A stretch of 64,000 nt of DNA from contig NZ_NWTG01000031.1 of the NCBI RefSeq assembly GCF_002532045.1, positions 1 to 64,000 of the forward strand, written 5' to 3'. This DNA comes from Bradyrhizobium sp. C9. GTDB lineage: Bacteria > Pseudomonadota > Alphaproteobacteria > Rhizobiales > Xanthobacteraceae. The position numbers and the translations under genes were made by a program. Below the pieces are notes generated by a model. The model worked only from the letters and a program-made list of their open reading frames with translations. It was not told where the DNA came from and did no database searches. Shown piece by piece: positions 53,201 through 59,005 of this stretch (positions are counted from its first letter, which is position 1; each line of letters starts with the position of its first letter).

Positions 53201-53213
53201 GTCGGGGAACCAT
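41247..53213 (-). CDS. Giant two-partner-secretion adhesin (filamentous haemagglutinin family)
   Basis: 3988 residues, one uninterrupted frame. A signal sequence (about residues 1-36) follows a basic N-terminus. The TPS secretion domain (about 95-260) has Asn-Trp-Asn-Ser-Phe-Asn-Val-Gly, Asn-Gln-Asn-Gly-Ile-Ile-Phe-Gly (the usual NPNG box) and Asn-Val-Gly-Ser-Leu-Ile-Ala-Ser-Thr. A very long beta-helix body rich in Gly, Ala, Ser, Asn and Val follows, with recurring Gly-Gly-x-Leu-Thr-Leu and Ile-Asp-Val-Ser units. Near the C-terminus is a DUF3739-type haemagglutinin domain, then a charged tail. An Arg-Gly-Asp tripeptide occurs at 3697-3699. No TpsB exporter is in the window. It lies downstream of a sigma/anti-sigma pair and is probably their target. 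Confidence 0.9.
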   Translation of the reverse strand: MVPRLSRSLTRATVRTTLFGSVSVAALLANTPVVARPFGSSWTVSPSAAAMAASQSAAQDAAAAGKQGQDAMARATRAIQAIQGLQNAARAAAQTSQRSVTLPQLAVPNGLAPGGLQVAPGWQGANAPTQAIDAAGQTQVGIAQTRAQAILNWNSFNVGARTTLTFDQQGHANWVALNRVVGSTAPSQVLGNIKADGSVYLINQNGIIFGGASQVNVGSLIASTANITDTQFLRNGIYSQQSGGQYAPSFTDARGAVRVEAGALISTSAPSSVTQGGGFVLLMGTEVSNAGSISAPRGQVQLAAGNDFLLRPGHSTDANQASTTRGNEISPIVRDAVAAVGNSGLIFSQQGDITLAGRSITQNGVLVATTSVNTRGTIHLLNAASDAAGSITLSGGSLTAILPELDSSDTALDSQRSQLVADSKAFTHAPVANAQFDNLSLLSDRLDQGRIEIVSGGSVNFKDGSTTQAQGGQVAVSAGRRVFAESGSIIDVSGVRGVLLPMSTNNLLINVQGNELRDSPANRDRDNLKNADVWIDARDLVLLPAGTGGYATDRYYTPGGLLEVSGYLANTAHRIGEWAAVGGTVTLSAQEVVAQKGAVFDVSGGSVSYQGGYIRTTNFLGADGRLYSANQARADMQFYGFGGGFIREHMLGGKVAPNLTEIWTSPFGKGRVTTRWEDGYTIGRDAGSLVLSTPTAVFEANIVADVVTGSRQTTARPDGTTDGYRLSQNVAPLQGRLALGGYSGLGLTGASAAQVVFGRTPEITDALNATSVLPDDRIGTALFNSDALSAARLGGLSVASSKDIRVEAPLELAPGAQVTFMAPHVEIGANVTAHGGSVTLTNLMHAVFGQGQNEQWWALRDADGKSQVTVGENVTVDLSGLWSNALTGADISGQAHVDGGNFTVSTTGGITLAGGSQVDVSSGGAILVTGKTKGGKGGNASLVANDYSHLAWTQFFTNPLILDGTIRAYGFTGGGTLTLNAGHEIAIGKAVADALVLDPAIFQSGFTAYNISSNTGIRIGEGVRVDAEVPVYRFTSRSFTTPSGSLVTEAAELWTPPRFTINSFARSATQRVGADLTFWSLHDFTLAKGASIDVDPGHSVSIFANRQTVIDGAIKAPAGNILITSLQDAPGDTRYNMGYGEFGLTRSFWIGDDAVLDVSARDAVGRDDHGISYAVVPDGGTIRIGGTGALDPKYPIVSDAFVIVRPGALIDASGTSAVVDVQSGNRYIPTLAASDGGTISLYSSFGMALDGTLRAAAGGSGASGGALNLTMSWRGYIVGQPDSSSPYASSELPPEFQRSRDITLVQNATGSGLSAGLSPGQADPALQFGRTVIGVNQVEKGGFGSLALYTRDLLVFDGNVDLSLSRSLRLSSGVIAAAAGTPNSTVTLSAPYVRLDGVYNAADAQTAVGYSPGINNLRVRNPAAGGSFTISSDLIDVYGAVQFGATGDQGSGAVDLGPGRPISLPFDARGFHQVALQSSGDIRFGTGGLDVENLALTADQIYPLSGAVAVIKVGLRPSGTFSAYDPDADLIIRRNDDATPAVPASVFGDLVLIAANVDQGGVVRAPLGRIWFNNYTSIVVNNTPSNARVTFRSGSITSASAAGLVIPFGGTSDGVAYQGADGTLRNLAAASYDDHASNVLIAAGISINAASVIGEAGAVLDLTGGGKLTGAGFISGRGGSVDVLKTALVNANPVNSYSTAGNKVYAIVPGSAVDYAPVIATNGAGDPVIGQQITLPSGAPGVPAGTYTLLPSSYALVPGGYRVELGATGTTVMPPVTAGNGSVVASGFLGIANTGIKDTLPTRVILTSGQTTRLYSQYNETSYADFERAQAATFGGFRPRLPEDGKVLQISLLPPLDGSSSLSFAGTALFDGAKGGIDGTLIIKPSLSPLGAAVLDIAAPGATPVAGHTTVSSDVINAFKAPTLMLGGTSTFYAEGPGDGAKIFFSGVSTEAVNLLDGATIRAGRVFLVGKAVNMAGGATIDTRGLNNNAVDSTLGYVYSNIAPYSTATPDGSPAVLAVANGWFQFLNAVGPGKINIASGASLLTDGSIVLAGPGGLTMGDVNFAARYLNVTQEQVNVGTEAALAAMRAAGRLPSGWNLTQTVLDKLLRPSTTAGSPALEQLVITASGSFNLIGNVDLDATRQGGSTSDPLEFVLNTPAVYGLGSSSETASITADTMIWNGIRSGSGSSSGPFGSQAPAAVVPGGPGTGSGHLAIAANEILFGYDAVHSRPTDGATLNRLILGFSDVTLTAAKHLTANSDGTLKVGQSQDSSGALQGGALTVATPLITASGGAKLDVSAGAALRLVTPAGSAPADTRSVTDLGGTLSFTGDSVLLDTAFALPSGKLTLNATHDVVLGGNAMIDLSGRGIAFFDVTKFSWGGDLILSSTNGNIVQNAGSVIDVSAAINAAGSISAKAIDAAHGQVAFGGTLKGSSTGGFDSGQFTVAAQSFGDFAALNAKLNDAGFFSARSFDLRQGSLVIGDGVKARYLAVSVDQGSLTVAGRIDAGGAKPGTIRLSARDDLRLTSNAVLDVHGSVLQTDSYGAPIEANNTAHVELTATHGTMTLAAGATIDMTSPDGVARGRLELNAPRRGGAGGDGAGANDIAIDARGSLNIRGAGSIAMNGFRTYDLPGGSAIDQAYLDGLHDDSTKFINAALQNGDLQNRLAGLAAYGSAFHLRPGVAITSSGDLSTKGDLDLSGYRYGPNADPAVRGSGEPGALVVRAANDLKINGSINDGFAPPPASPDAVTVIVSGTLSDAYTVKTGGVLLGAGSTISSNGTINMELNLVGGSVERSPDAANPLPVAIKLTEDFTVRGPPTPARKVNGGRIITPDQIYNPGDTIPVGTVFPAGTVFEKGLYFTGRVFINAFNSLALEPVNLPAGTSLVLFGGYTFTADTPLPKGTVLPAGMTNVNLTGPGDRQIWATSPMLDPGTQSWSMRLVGGADLASADSRALQTVGALAGSGNVVLNDPFSVTINKPSSPGVSVVRTGTGNLEILAGGDYDQQSPFGVYTAGTAIRTTGTAENDPYNVDRGTLADGTVLGSANAGYEATLGSQRMYYPEHGGDFLLVAQGDLNGTLTKGATQIGSWLWRQGGSEIGQRTAWGVNFGSYTLDQVRDPSILSLGLSAFSGLGTLGGGNVTLQAGGTIGDVGRGLVIAVGGSGRVMADGSLVQTGGGTMSVRAGYVGTGGNQFVNLRGAMDVATGDFGSLVATNDRNASGVDPRPINPLTSYSMTKLAGGDFAPGDSVINIRARGDLAAGSILDPGRVGLTSLTAADNGNAAGRGASWFTLWTGATAVNEFAAGGSLAPGSASPYFRFLPSIMRAVAANGSIYNPGDGTLLPSEDGVLEVLAQGSIFGDTILMGPSMAPPSTLATPFRPGWAILNGPIGLTVAASNYWSGNAVSDGGSSLAVYAYDAGGYPFVFDANTVKDRALSYDGNLSRIYAVSGDISAITYGQIATVRQTIAGIDVSNTYYQASGPLRMLAGGDIVNTKGFILHNDPNDVSTIAAGGSVIYAGWPGVDFAANRGWAIAGPGTFEITAAKNIYQGSTATIESIGALVAGDSRQGASVVMQAGVGAGEVGVGQVDWTGFARLYLDPDNLAAAGPLADQHGRVAKTYADELYAWLTERFGYSGAKADALGYFLALPGEQQRIFLRQVYYAELTAGGREYNEVGGPRAGSYLRGREAVAALFPNQSAYRGDITIFTAATGTPGAANFAITSGFVHTDFGGDIQFLTPGGGVTIGTEGLLPGADAGLITQGAGNIQIYSQNSVLMGLSRIMTTFGGNIVIWSAEGDINAGRGAKTTVIYTPPKRAYDNYGNITISPVVPSSGAGIATLQPIPEVARGTVDLIAPLGTVDAGEAGIRASSFVNIAALHIVNAANIQAQGGVIGVPQVQAPNMGALSEASNTAGAAAKQAAVPRPRTNEQPSVIIVEVLGYGGGDGSDDQKRRSNDKQSQYDPNSAFQLIGDGQLTAEQMKKLTPDERRQVAN

Positions 53214-53359
53214 GGAATCGCTTTCTTGCGCAGGGGCGACGACAGCCGAAGATTTCGCGTCTCAGCGCCAGTACCGAGACCCTCGCGGCTGTGACGATCC
53301 CGAATGGGCCGGCCCGCACACCGGACTCGAAATTTTTTGCAAGGCCGCGGCAAGCCTCC

Positions 53360-54355
53360 TCAGCTGAGCAGCACAATGCCGCCGGGAAGTGTTTTGGCTT
53401 TCACGCCAAAGGCTTGTTCGAGCTGCAGGAGAACCTCGTCGATCCGATCGATATGGAAGCGGCCGTTGATCAGATGGGCGTTGAGCCCGGCATTGACGAT
53501 GAAGATCCGACCCGACCGGTACCGGTTGACCTCCTCCACCACCTTGGGCAGCGGCGTGTAACGGAAGATCAGCAATCCATCCTGCCAGGCCGCCTCGACG
53601 GCCGGATCAATCGCGACGATGTCGCTCAAGCGCCGCTCGTCATAGACGATCTGCTGCCTTTCACGAACAATACGGGCGTCCCCCTGATGCTCGACGCGAA
53701 CCTCACCGCCGAGACAGGTGACACGAACCTCGGCTCCGAGGTAGCGCACGTCGAACGAGGCTTGCGATGCAACGGTTTGACCGCTGGACGCGATCACCGT
53801 CACCGGTCGGGACTGCTGCGGGGCCGTCGCGATCGATGCCTGTCCCGTGATCAATTCGATCCGGCTGGTGTCGCCATGATCCGGGCGCAGCGCGATGCTG
53901 GTTCGTGTGTCGAGGTTGACCGACAGATTGCCGCTCAAGGCAACCTTGCGCTGCTCTCCCGTACCGGTCCGGTAGTCGGCCGCAAGTTCGGACCATGATG
54001 GCCAGAGCTCGAGCGGGGGCCGCAGCGTCACGGCTCCGACGGCGGCAGCGGCGGTCGCAAGCCCCCCGCCGAGCACCAGCCTGCGGGTCATCACGCGCTT
54101 GGCTTCGCCGTCAAGCAACGCGCCGAGCGACGCTTGGTCATACCGGAGGTTATGGCCGGCCTGGCCGACCGTCTCCCAAAGCTTGCTTGCCGTGGCAAAG
54201 GCAATCGCATGGGCAGCGCTCTGCTGGCGCCACAGCTGGAATGCCTCGGCGTCCTCGACCGTTGCGTCTCCGGACGTCAAGCGCCTCACCCAGGCATGTG
54301 CCTCCCGCTCCATCGCGCCGAGCCCTATCGTCGATTTACCGCCTTCGCGCGTCAT
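53360..54355 (-). CDS. FecR-type anti-sigma factor / sigma regulator
   Basis: 331 residues from the ATG at 54355. The N-terminal cytoplasmic DUF4880 domain has the Trp-containing repeats Ala-Trp-Val-Arg-Arg-Leu, Phe-Gln-Leu-Trp-Arg and Ala-Ser-Lys-Leu-Trp that bind the sigma factor. One transmembrane helix follows around 90-115 (after Met-Thr-Arg-Arg). The periplasmic FecR domain contains Tyr-Arg-Thr-Gly-Thr-Gly-Glu-Gln and ends in an STN-like segment (Val-Asn-Arg-Tyr-Arg-Ser-Gly-Arg). Located 94 bases after the sigma gene and 146 bases before the giant adhesin. Confidence 0.9.
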   Translation of the reverse strand: MTREGGKSTIGLGAMEREAHAWVRRLTSGDATVEDAEAFQLWRQQSAAHAIAFATASKLWETVGQAGHNLRYDQASLGALLDGEAKRVMTRRLVLGGGLATAAAAVGAVTLRPPLELWPSWSELAADYRTGTGEQRKVALSGNLSVNLDTRTSIALRPDHGDTSRIELITGQASIATAPQQSRPVTVIASSGQTVASQASFDVRYLGAEVRVTCLGGEVRVEHQGDARIVRERQQIVYDERRLSDIVAIDPAVEAAWQDGLLIFRYTPLPKVVEEVNRYRSGRIFIVNAGLNAHLINGRFHIDRIDEVLLQLEQAFGVKAKTLPGGIVLLS

Positions 54356-54449
54356 GCGGCCTTGCCTCGCCGCGCCGGCAAACGGCAGCCTATGCGGCCG
54401 AACCGTCCGCCTATCCACTTGACGTTCGCGATAGCCATCAACCGCACAA

Positions 54450-54953
54450 CTATTTTCCCAGTTTCAGCGCGCAGTGTTCCTGGGCGATACGAAGTTCCTT
54501 CTCAACCAGGCGCAACGAGACTCCTAGCCGGCTGGCAATTTCCCGCTGCGGCATCCCCTGAAGCCGCGCGGCCAGCAGGATGACCCGGCGGCGCGGCGTC
54601 AGCTCCGCGATCGCCTTCTCCAGCACCTCGATCTCGAAGCGAGCCTCCGTGATCTGACCCGGCCCCGGCGCATCGTCCACAATGTGAAGCAGATCCTGAA
54701 CCTCATTGCGCGCCAGACGCCGCTTTTCAGCCCGCTGCCGGTCGATTGCGACGTTGAAGGCCATGCGGAACAGATAGGCGGCCGGGCTCTGCACCGCCTC
54801 GGTGACCTCGGCCCGCCCGAGACGCAGATAGGTGTCCTGCAACGCATCGCCGGCAAGCTCCGCCGATCCGAGACGACGGCTCAGCCGCAGCTTGAGATCG
54901 TCATAACGGGCAGCCAGGAAGCTGCGCAGCATGGTCCGGGTTGCGTCGCTCAT
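54450..54953 (-). CDS. ECF RNA polymerase sigma factor (FecI-like)
   Basis: 167 residues with regions 2 and 4 only. Region 2: Ala-Gly-Asp-Ala-Leu-Gln-Asp-Thr-Tyr-Leu-Arg-Leu and Ala-Tyr-Leu-Phe-Arg-Met-Ala-Phe-Asn-Val-Ala-Ile-Asp. Region 4: Leu-Thr-Pro-Arg-Arg-Arg-Val-Ile-Leu-Leu-Ala-Ala-Arg-Leu-Gln-Gly-Met-Pro-Gln-Arg-Glu-Ile-Ala. FecI-type, normally activated by a surface signal passed through FecR. Ten bases after the STN/TonB-C gene, so co-transcribed with it. Confidence 0.92.
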   Translation of the reverse strand: MSDATRTMLRSFLAARYDDLKLRLSRRLGSAELAGDALQDTYLRLGRAEVTEAVQSPAAYLFRMAFNVAIDRQRAEKRRLARNEVQDLLHIVDDAPGPGQITEARFEIEVLEKAIAELTPRRRVILLAARLQGMPQREIASRLGVSLRLVEKELRIAQEHCALKLGK

Positions 54954-54963
54954 TGCGGCACGC

Positions 54964-55719
54964 TCAATTCACCCCACCGCTGGTCCGGATTGCGTCGATC
55001 CCGGCGCAGTCCTGCGTCCATTCCGGCGGTCGCGCCGCAACGACCATCGTGAGGGGCTGCGAGATGTCGGGCGGCGGCGCCTCGTTCATTCTCAATCCGC
55101 GAAGCGTCGTCTCGATCGCGCTGTCGACGCGGTCATCGCCTGTCTTGCTCAACAACCTGGTCTGGTGCACGGATCCCGTTGGCGCGATCCAGAACTGCAC
55201 GGCGATCCGATAGCGGCCCGGCCGCAGCAAAGCGTCGCGGCAGAAAGCGTCCCGAACACGCTCCTGCACCACGGCATAGTAACGGGCGCGAATGATCGGA
55301 TCGCCTTTTCGCGCATCGACGTCGGTCGTCGTTGGCTGCCCGGCGGCCGGAGCCGAGGGCACGATCACCACGGCATTCTCCGACGTCAGGCGGCCGACAA
55401 GGCCGGTGCCATCAAGCAGAATCTGCAAGGCCTCTGATGGCGCGAAGACGCCCCTCACCTCGCCCGAGCGCCGGCCAGTCGCAAGCCGCGCATCGTAAAG
55501 CACCTCACGCCGCGACGTGGCGCCGTAACTTTCCAGTGCGGATGTCAGGGGTTGCGACGGAATATCGAAGGCGAGGCGCGGCGCGGCGGCAGTCGGACTC
55601 TGCTGCCCCATCGCAACATCGCTGCCCGCACCCAGCATGCAGAGGCAGATCAAAACGCACAACCGACGAGCGTCTGAGGGGCGCCCTGCCAGGCCCCTCG
55701 AAAGATATCCATTGCTCAT
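54964..55719 (-). CDS. STN-TonB C-terminal domain periplasmic protein (VreA-like)
   Basis: 251 residues. A basic N-terminus and a hydrophobic segment (about 18-38) act as signal or anchor. An STN signalling domain follows (about 48-120: Phe-Asp-Ile-Pro-Ser-Gln-Pro-Leu-Thr-Ser-Ala-Leu; Val-Arg-Gly-Val-Phe-Ala-Pro-Ser-Glu-Ala-Leu), then a TonB C-terminal-like domain (about 145-235: Arg-Tyr-Arg-Ile-Ala-Val-Gln-Phe-Trp-Ile-Ala-Pro-Thr-Gly-Ser-Val). It has no beta barrel or plug, so it is not a receptor. The order STN protein, sigma, FecR, TPS adhesin parallels the Pseudomonas VreA-VreI-VreR (PUMA3) system. Confidence 0.85.
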   Translation of the reverse strand: MSNGYLSRGLAGRPSDARRLCVLICLCMLGAGSDVAMGQQSPTAAAPRLAFDIPSQPLTSALESYGATSRREVLYDARLATGRRSGEVRGVFAPSEALQILLDGTGLVGRLTSENAVVIVPSAPAAGQPTTTDVDARKGDPIIRARYYAVVQERVRDAFCRDALLRPGRYRIAVQFWIAPTGSVHQTRLLSKTGDDRVDSAIETTLRGLRMNEAPPPDISQPLTMVVAARPPEWTQDCAGIDAIRTSGGVN

Positions 55720-55840
55720 CGTATCCGCGTCGATTGTTTCCCGGGCGGGCGGCTGTGTCCAATCTGCAACGTTAGCGTCGAAGTGTGACAGCGGTGCGTA
55801 GGCTCATGGAATGGGATCCGAGCCCGCTCGCGGCGGCAGC

Positions 55841-58129
55841 TTATTTCTTCAGTTCCGCATAAAGCTGCATCACCCGTTGCGGCAGTACCTCGATACGCGG
55901 CACCCGGAGTGCATGGCGCTCGCCGAAAATGCGATCGAGCTGCGGAAATCTGTCCTCACCGATGCCGAAGGCAAAAATATCGGTGCCGCGCCGCCGCAGC
56001 TGCTGAGCGGCACGGCGCGCGTCCTCGACCAGATATTGCGAATCGGGCACGTCGACGTCGGACGGCTCGCCGTCGGTCAGGACCAGCAACACCTTGCGGA
56101 ACGCACGCCGCCCCGCGAGGTAGCCCCCGGCGTGACGCAACGCGGCACCGAGCCGGGTGGAATGGCTGCTGCCAAGGCCCGCGAGACGCGAGCGCACGAC
56201 GGCGTCCATCGGCTCCTCGAAACCCTTGATGCGGAGATAGCGCACGCGCTCGCGGCCGTCGGAACTGAAGCCGTGCACCGCGATCGCGTCATTGGCAGCC
56301 TCGACCGCCGTCGCCATGATCGCGGCGGCCTTGCGCTCGACGTCGAGAACCGTCCGGCCGCGACGATCGCGGTCCGCGGTCGATTGCGACAGGTCGAGCA
56401 GCAGCAGCACGGCAAGATCGCGCGGTCCCGGCGCATCGCGCTGGTAGACCCTCGGCTCGCTGATACTGCCGGCACGGCGCTCGATCGTCAGCGCGATCGC
56501 CGCGTCGATGTCGAGCGCGTCACCGTCGCGCTGGCCCTTGTGTCTGATGCGGCGGCCGATCGAGGCGTCGCGGGTCAACTCGGTGATCCAGCGCATCGCC
56601 TCGGATTCCGTCGAAGGGTCGAACGGCTGCGCGGATACCGCGGCATCAGCCTCCAGGATCGTGGTCCAGTCCGCTCGCTCGGTCCGCGTCGCATAGTCCC
56701 ATTCAGGATAGGTCGCGACCGGAAATCCATCCAGCAGCGTGACCGCTGCGGCCTTCGCGCGCAGCGTTTCGTCGGGCTTTGCGTTGTCGTCGGTGGATTT
56801 TCCATCGGCGTCGTCGCGGCGCTCGATCCGCACCGAATCGACCGCAAGTTCGATCGTCTCAGTCGGGCTGTCCGGCTGATCGCCGAAATCCCACAGCGCC
56901 AGATTGTCATCGCGATAGGCCGGTTCGACGACGTAGCTCTTGGCGTTGAACTGCAGCCGCATCTGCCCGATGTCGTTGCCGAGCAGCCCGCCAATCTCGC
57001 GGCTGATGGCCGGATCAATCCAGCGGTCGGCGGCTGCCGCAAACAGCGCGCGCCCCTTGGTCACCCACGCATCCGGGTCCTGATAGTCCGGATCAATCAG
57101 CGCCCGCGCCAACCGCATCATCAGTCCGGCGGCAGTCGCCTGGCCTGATGGCGTCGCACTGTGAAACGGCAACCACAGCCGGCGCAGCCCGGGCATCTCG
57201 CCAAGCGCCAGCGTCTCGACCCTGGCATCCTCGATCAACGAGACCAGCGCGATCTGCAGCGCCTTCAGCCGCCCCACAGGAAAGCGGACCGTGGAGTGCA
57301 CCAAATGCGCGCCGGCATGCGCGACCGCGGCGAGATAGATGGCATCCGCCCCCTCGCCCGCGAACCCAGGGAAGGTCTCCGGGAGGCCGATCAGGCCGGC
57401 GGCGAGCGAGGCGCGCCGCGGCACCGGCGTCGGCGCAACCGCAAGCTTGCGGAAACGCGGCTTCCTGTTCCAGAGCGCGATCGTGGTTGCGGCGAGGCGC
57501 TTTTCCAGGCGCGCAAGATCATCGCCGGTTCGGCCGACCGCGAACAGCCGAAGCGAGAGCGGATCGTCGAGCGCGAAATAGGCGCGCCGGCGCGAAGCGC
57601 GGCCGCCGCTTGCGCGCAAGCCGGCCGAAACCCAGGCGGAAAAATCGTCGGCCCCGGCATGTGCGAGCAGCGGCTCCAGCCGGCCGATCGCAAGGCCCAC
57701 CGATTCCGGGCCTGCATCTGCGAGTTTGCCAAGTGCGCCAAGAACGGCGGCGAGTTCTTCAGCACGCCCTAGCCGCGGCAGCACCTTGGACAATTCGGTC
57801 AGCAACCCATGGGCAGTGCGGCTTCCGGCGCTCCGACCGATATCGCCTGCGGCGCGTCCGATCGCGATCAGATCATCGGTCGATCGCAGCGCCGGCCATT
57901 GCTCCGATAGTTTTAGAAAGCCCAGTACCACGGCCTGACCGAGATTGGCCTCGAACAGGTCGTGCACCGCCTCGTCCCAGGCCGCCAGACGATCGAACGA
58001 ACCCATCCGGTGCAAGCTGGCCCGCGCCTTTTGCACCGCCACGGCGATCTCATCGTGGCCGCGCAAGAGCGCCGCAAGCCGGCGCCCGGACCGGAAGCCA
58101 TCGAGCGAACTGATTTGCGCGACTGCCAC
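55841..58129 (-). CDS. VWA-domain protein of the CbbO/NorD family
   Basis: 762 residues from a GTG at 58129, 14 bases after the CbbQ-like stop. The N-terminal ~530 residues are helical and family specific (Ala-His-Ala-Gly-Ala-His-Leu-Val-His-Ser). The C-terminal von Willebrand A domain (about 560-755) has a MIDAS motif: Asp-Leu-Ser-Gln-Ser-Thr, then Thr-Asp-Gly-Glu-Pro-Ser-Asp. CbbO/NorD proteins act with a CbbQ/NorQ AAA+ ATPase to activate metalloenzymes (Rubisco, nitric oxide reductase). Neither of those clients is present here, so the target is open. Last gene of this operon. Confidence 0.88.
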   Translation of the reverse strand: MAVAQISSLDGFRSGRRLAALLRGHDEIAVAVQKARASLHRMGSFDRLAAWDEAVHDLFEANLGQAVVLGFLKLSEQWPALRSTDDLIAIGRAAGDIGRSAGSRTAHGLLTELSKVLPRLGRAEELAAVLGALGKLADAGPESVGLAIGRLEPLLAHAGADDFSAWVSAGLRASGGRASRRRAYFALDDPLSLRLFAVGRTGDDLARLEKRLAATTIALWNRKPRFRKLAVAPTPVPRRASLAAGLIGLPETFPGFAGEGADAIYLAAVAHAGAHLVHSTVRFPVGRLKALQIALVSLIEDARVETLALGEMPGLRRLWLPFHSATPSGQATAAGLMMRLARALIDPDYQDPDAWVTKGRALFAAAADRWIDPAISREIGGLLGNDIGQMRLQFNAKSYVVEPAYRDDNLALWDFGDQPDSPTETIELAVDSVRIERRDDADGKSTDDNAKPDETLRAKAAAVTLLDGFPVATYPEWDYATRTERADWTTILEADAAVSAQPFDPSTESEAMRWITELTRDASIGRRIRHKGQRDGDALDIDAAIALTIERRAGSISEPRVYQRDAPGPRDLAVLLLLDLSQSTADRDRRGRTVLDVERKAAAIMATAVEAANDAIAVHGFSSDGRERVRYLRIKGFEEPMDAVVRSRLAGLGSSHSTRLGAALRHAGGYLAGRRAFRKVLLVLTDGEPSDVDVPDSQYLVEDARRAAQQLRRRGTDIFAFGIGEDRFPQLDRIFGERHALRVPRIEVLPQRVMQLYAELKK

Positions 58130-58143
58130 CTCCGAATTTCCGT

Positions 58144-58971
58144 CTACGCAGAGGCCGAAATCACGTCACGTAACGTGTTCCTGGTGTCCGCATCGTCGGT
58201 CAGGGGAACGACGATCGTGGTCTCGCACGCCTTTTCGAGGCTGATGCCGCATCCGATCAAGCGGCCGGCATTGACCAGCATCCGGGTCGAAGCGCCTTCG
58301 TCGAGACCCTGCCCCTTCAGGTTGCGGCTGTGCTGGGCGATCTTCACCAGGAGATCGGCGAGATTGGGTTCGATGCCGGCCTCGCGCGACACCACCTCGG
58401 TTTCGGCCGACCGGTCGGGGTAGCCGAAATCCAGCGCCGCAAAGCGCTGCTTGGTGGATTCCTTGAGGTCCTTGATCGCGCTCTGGTAGCCCGGATTGTA
58501 GGAAATCACGAGCTGGAAATCGGAATGCGCGTGGATCAGCTCACCACGCTTTTCCAGCGGCAGCACGCGCCGATCGTCAGTCAGGGGATGGATCACGACC
58601 GTAGTGTCCTGGCGCGCCTCGACGATCTCGTCGAGGTAGCAGATCGCGCCAAGACGCACGGCCGTCGTGAGCGGTCCATCGCTCCACACCGTACCCTCGG
58701 CATCGAGCAGCCAGCGGCCCACCAGATCCGCCGCCGTCATGTCCTCGTGACAGGCGACCGTGATGAGCGGACGGCCGAGCCGCCAGGCCATGTACTCGAT
58801 GAAGCGGGTCTTGCCGCAGCCGGTGGGGCCTTTCAGCATCACCGGCATGCGGCTCGCATAGGCTGCACCGAACAGTTCGACCTCATCCTTGAGCGGCCGG
58901 TAATACGGCTCCTGGCGGATGCGGTACTGGTCGAGCAGCAAAGCGGGATTGGACAAGCTCACGCCTCCCAT
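58144..58971 (-). CDS. MoxR-type AAA+ ATPase of the CbbQ/NirQ/NorQ family
   Basis: 275 residues from the ATG at 58971. Walker A Gly-Pro-Thr-Gly-Cys-Gly-Lys-Thr (48-55), Walker B Ile-Cys-Tyr-Leu-Asp-Glu-Ile, sensor-1 Ile-Ser-Tyr-Asn-Pro-Gly-Tyr-Gln, then the family-specific Lys-Gln-Arg-Phe-Ala-Ala-Leu-Asp-Phe-Gly-Tyr-Pro and CbbQ C-terminal domain. A hexameric remodelling ATPase that docks on its client through the VWA partner encoded directly downstream. Gene order AAA-VWA is the standard arrangement. Confidence 0.92.
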   Translation of the reverse strand: MGGVSLSNPALLLDQYRIRQEPYYRPLKDEVELFGAAYASRMPVMLKGPTGCGKTRFIEYMAWRLGRPLITVACHEDMTAADLVGRWLLDAEGTVWSDGPLTTAVRLGAICYLDEIVEARQDTTVVIHPLTDDRRVLPLEKRGELIHAHSDFQLVISYNPGYQSAIKDLKESTKQRFAALDFGYPDRSAETEVVSREAGIEPNLADLLVKIAQHSRNLKGQGLDEGASTRMLVNAGRLIGCGISLEKACETTIVVPLTDDADTRNTLRDVISASA

Positions 58972-59005
58972 GATCGCGCAGGCCGCCGTTCGCAACCGTT
59001 CAAAC

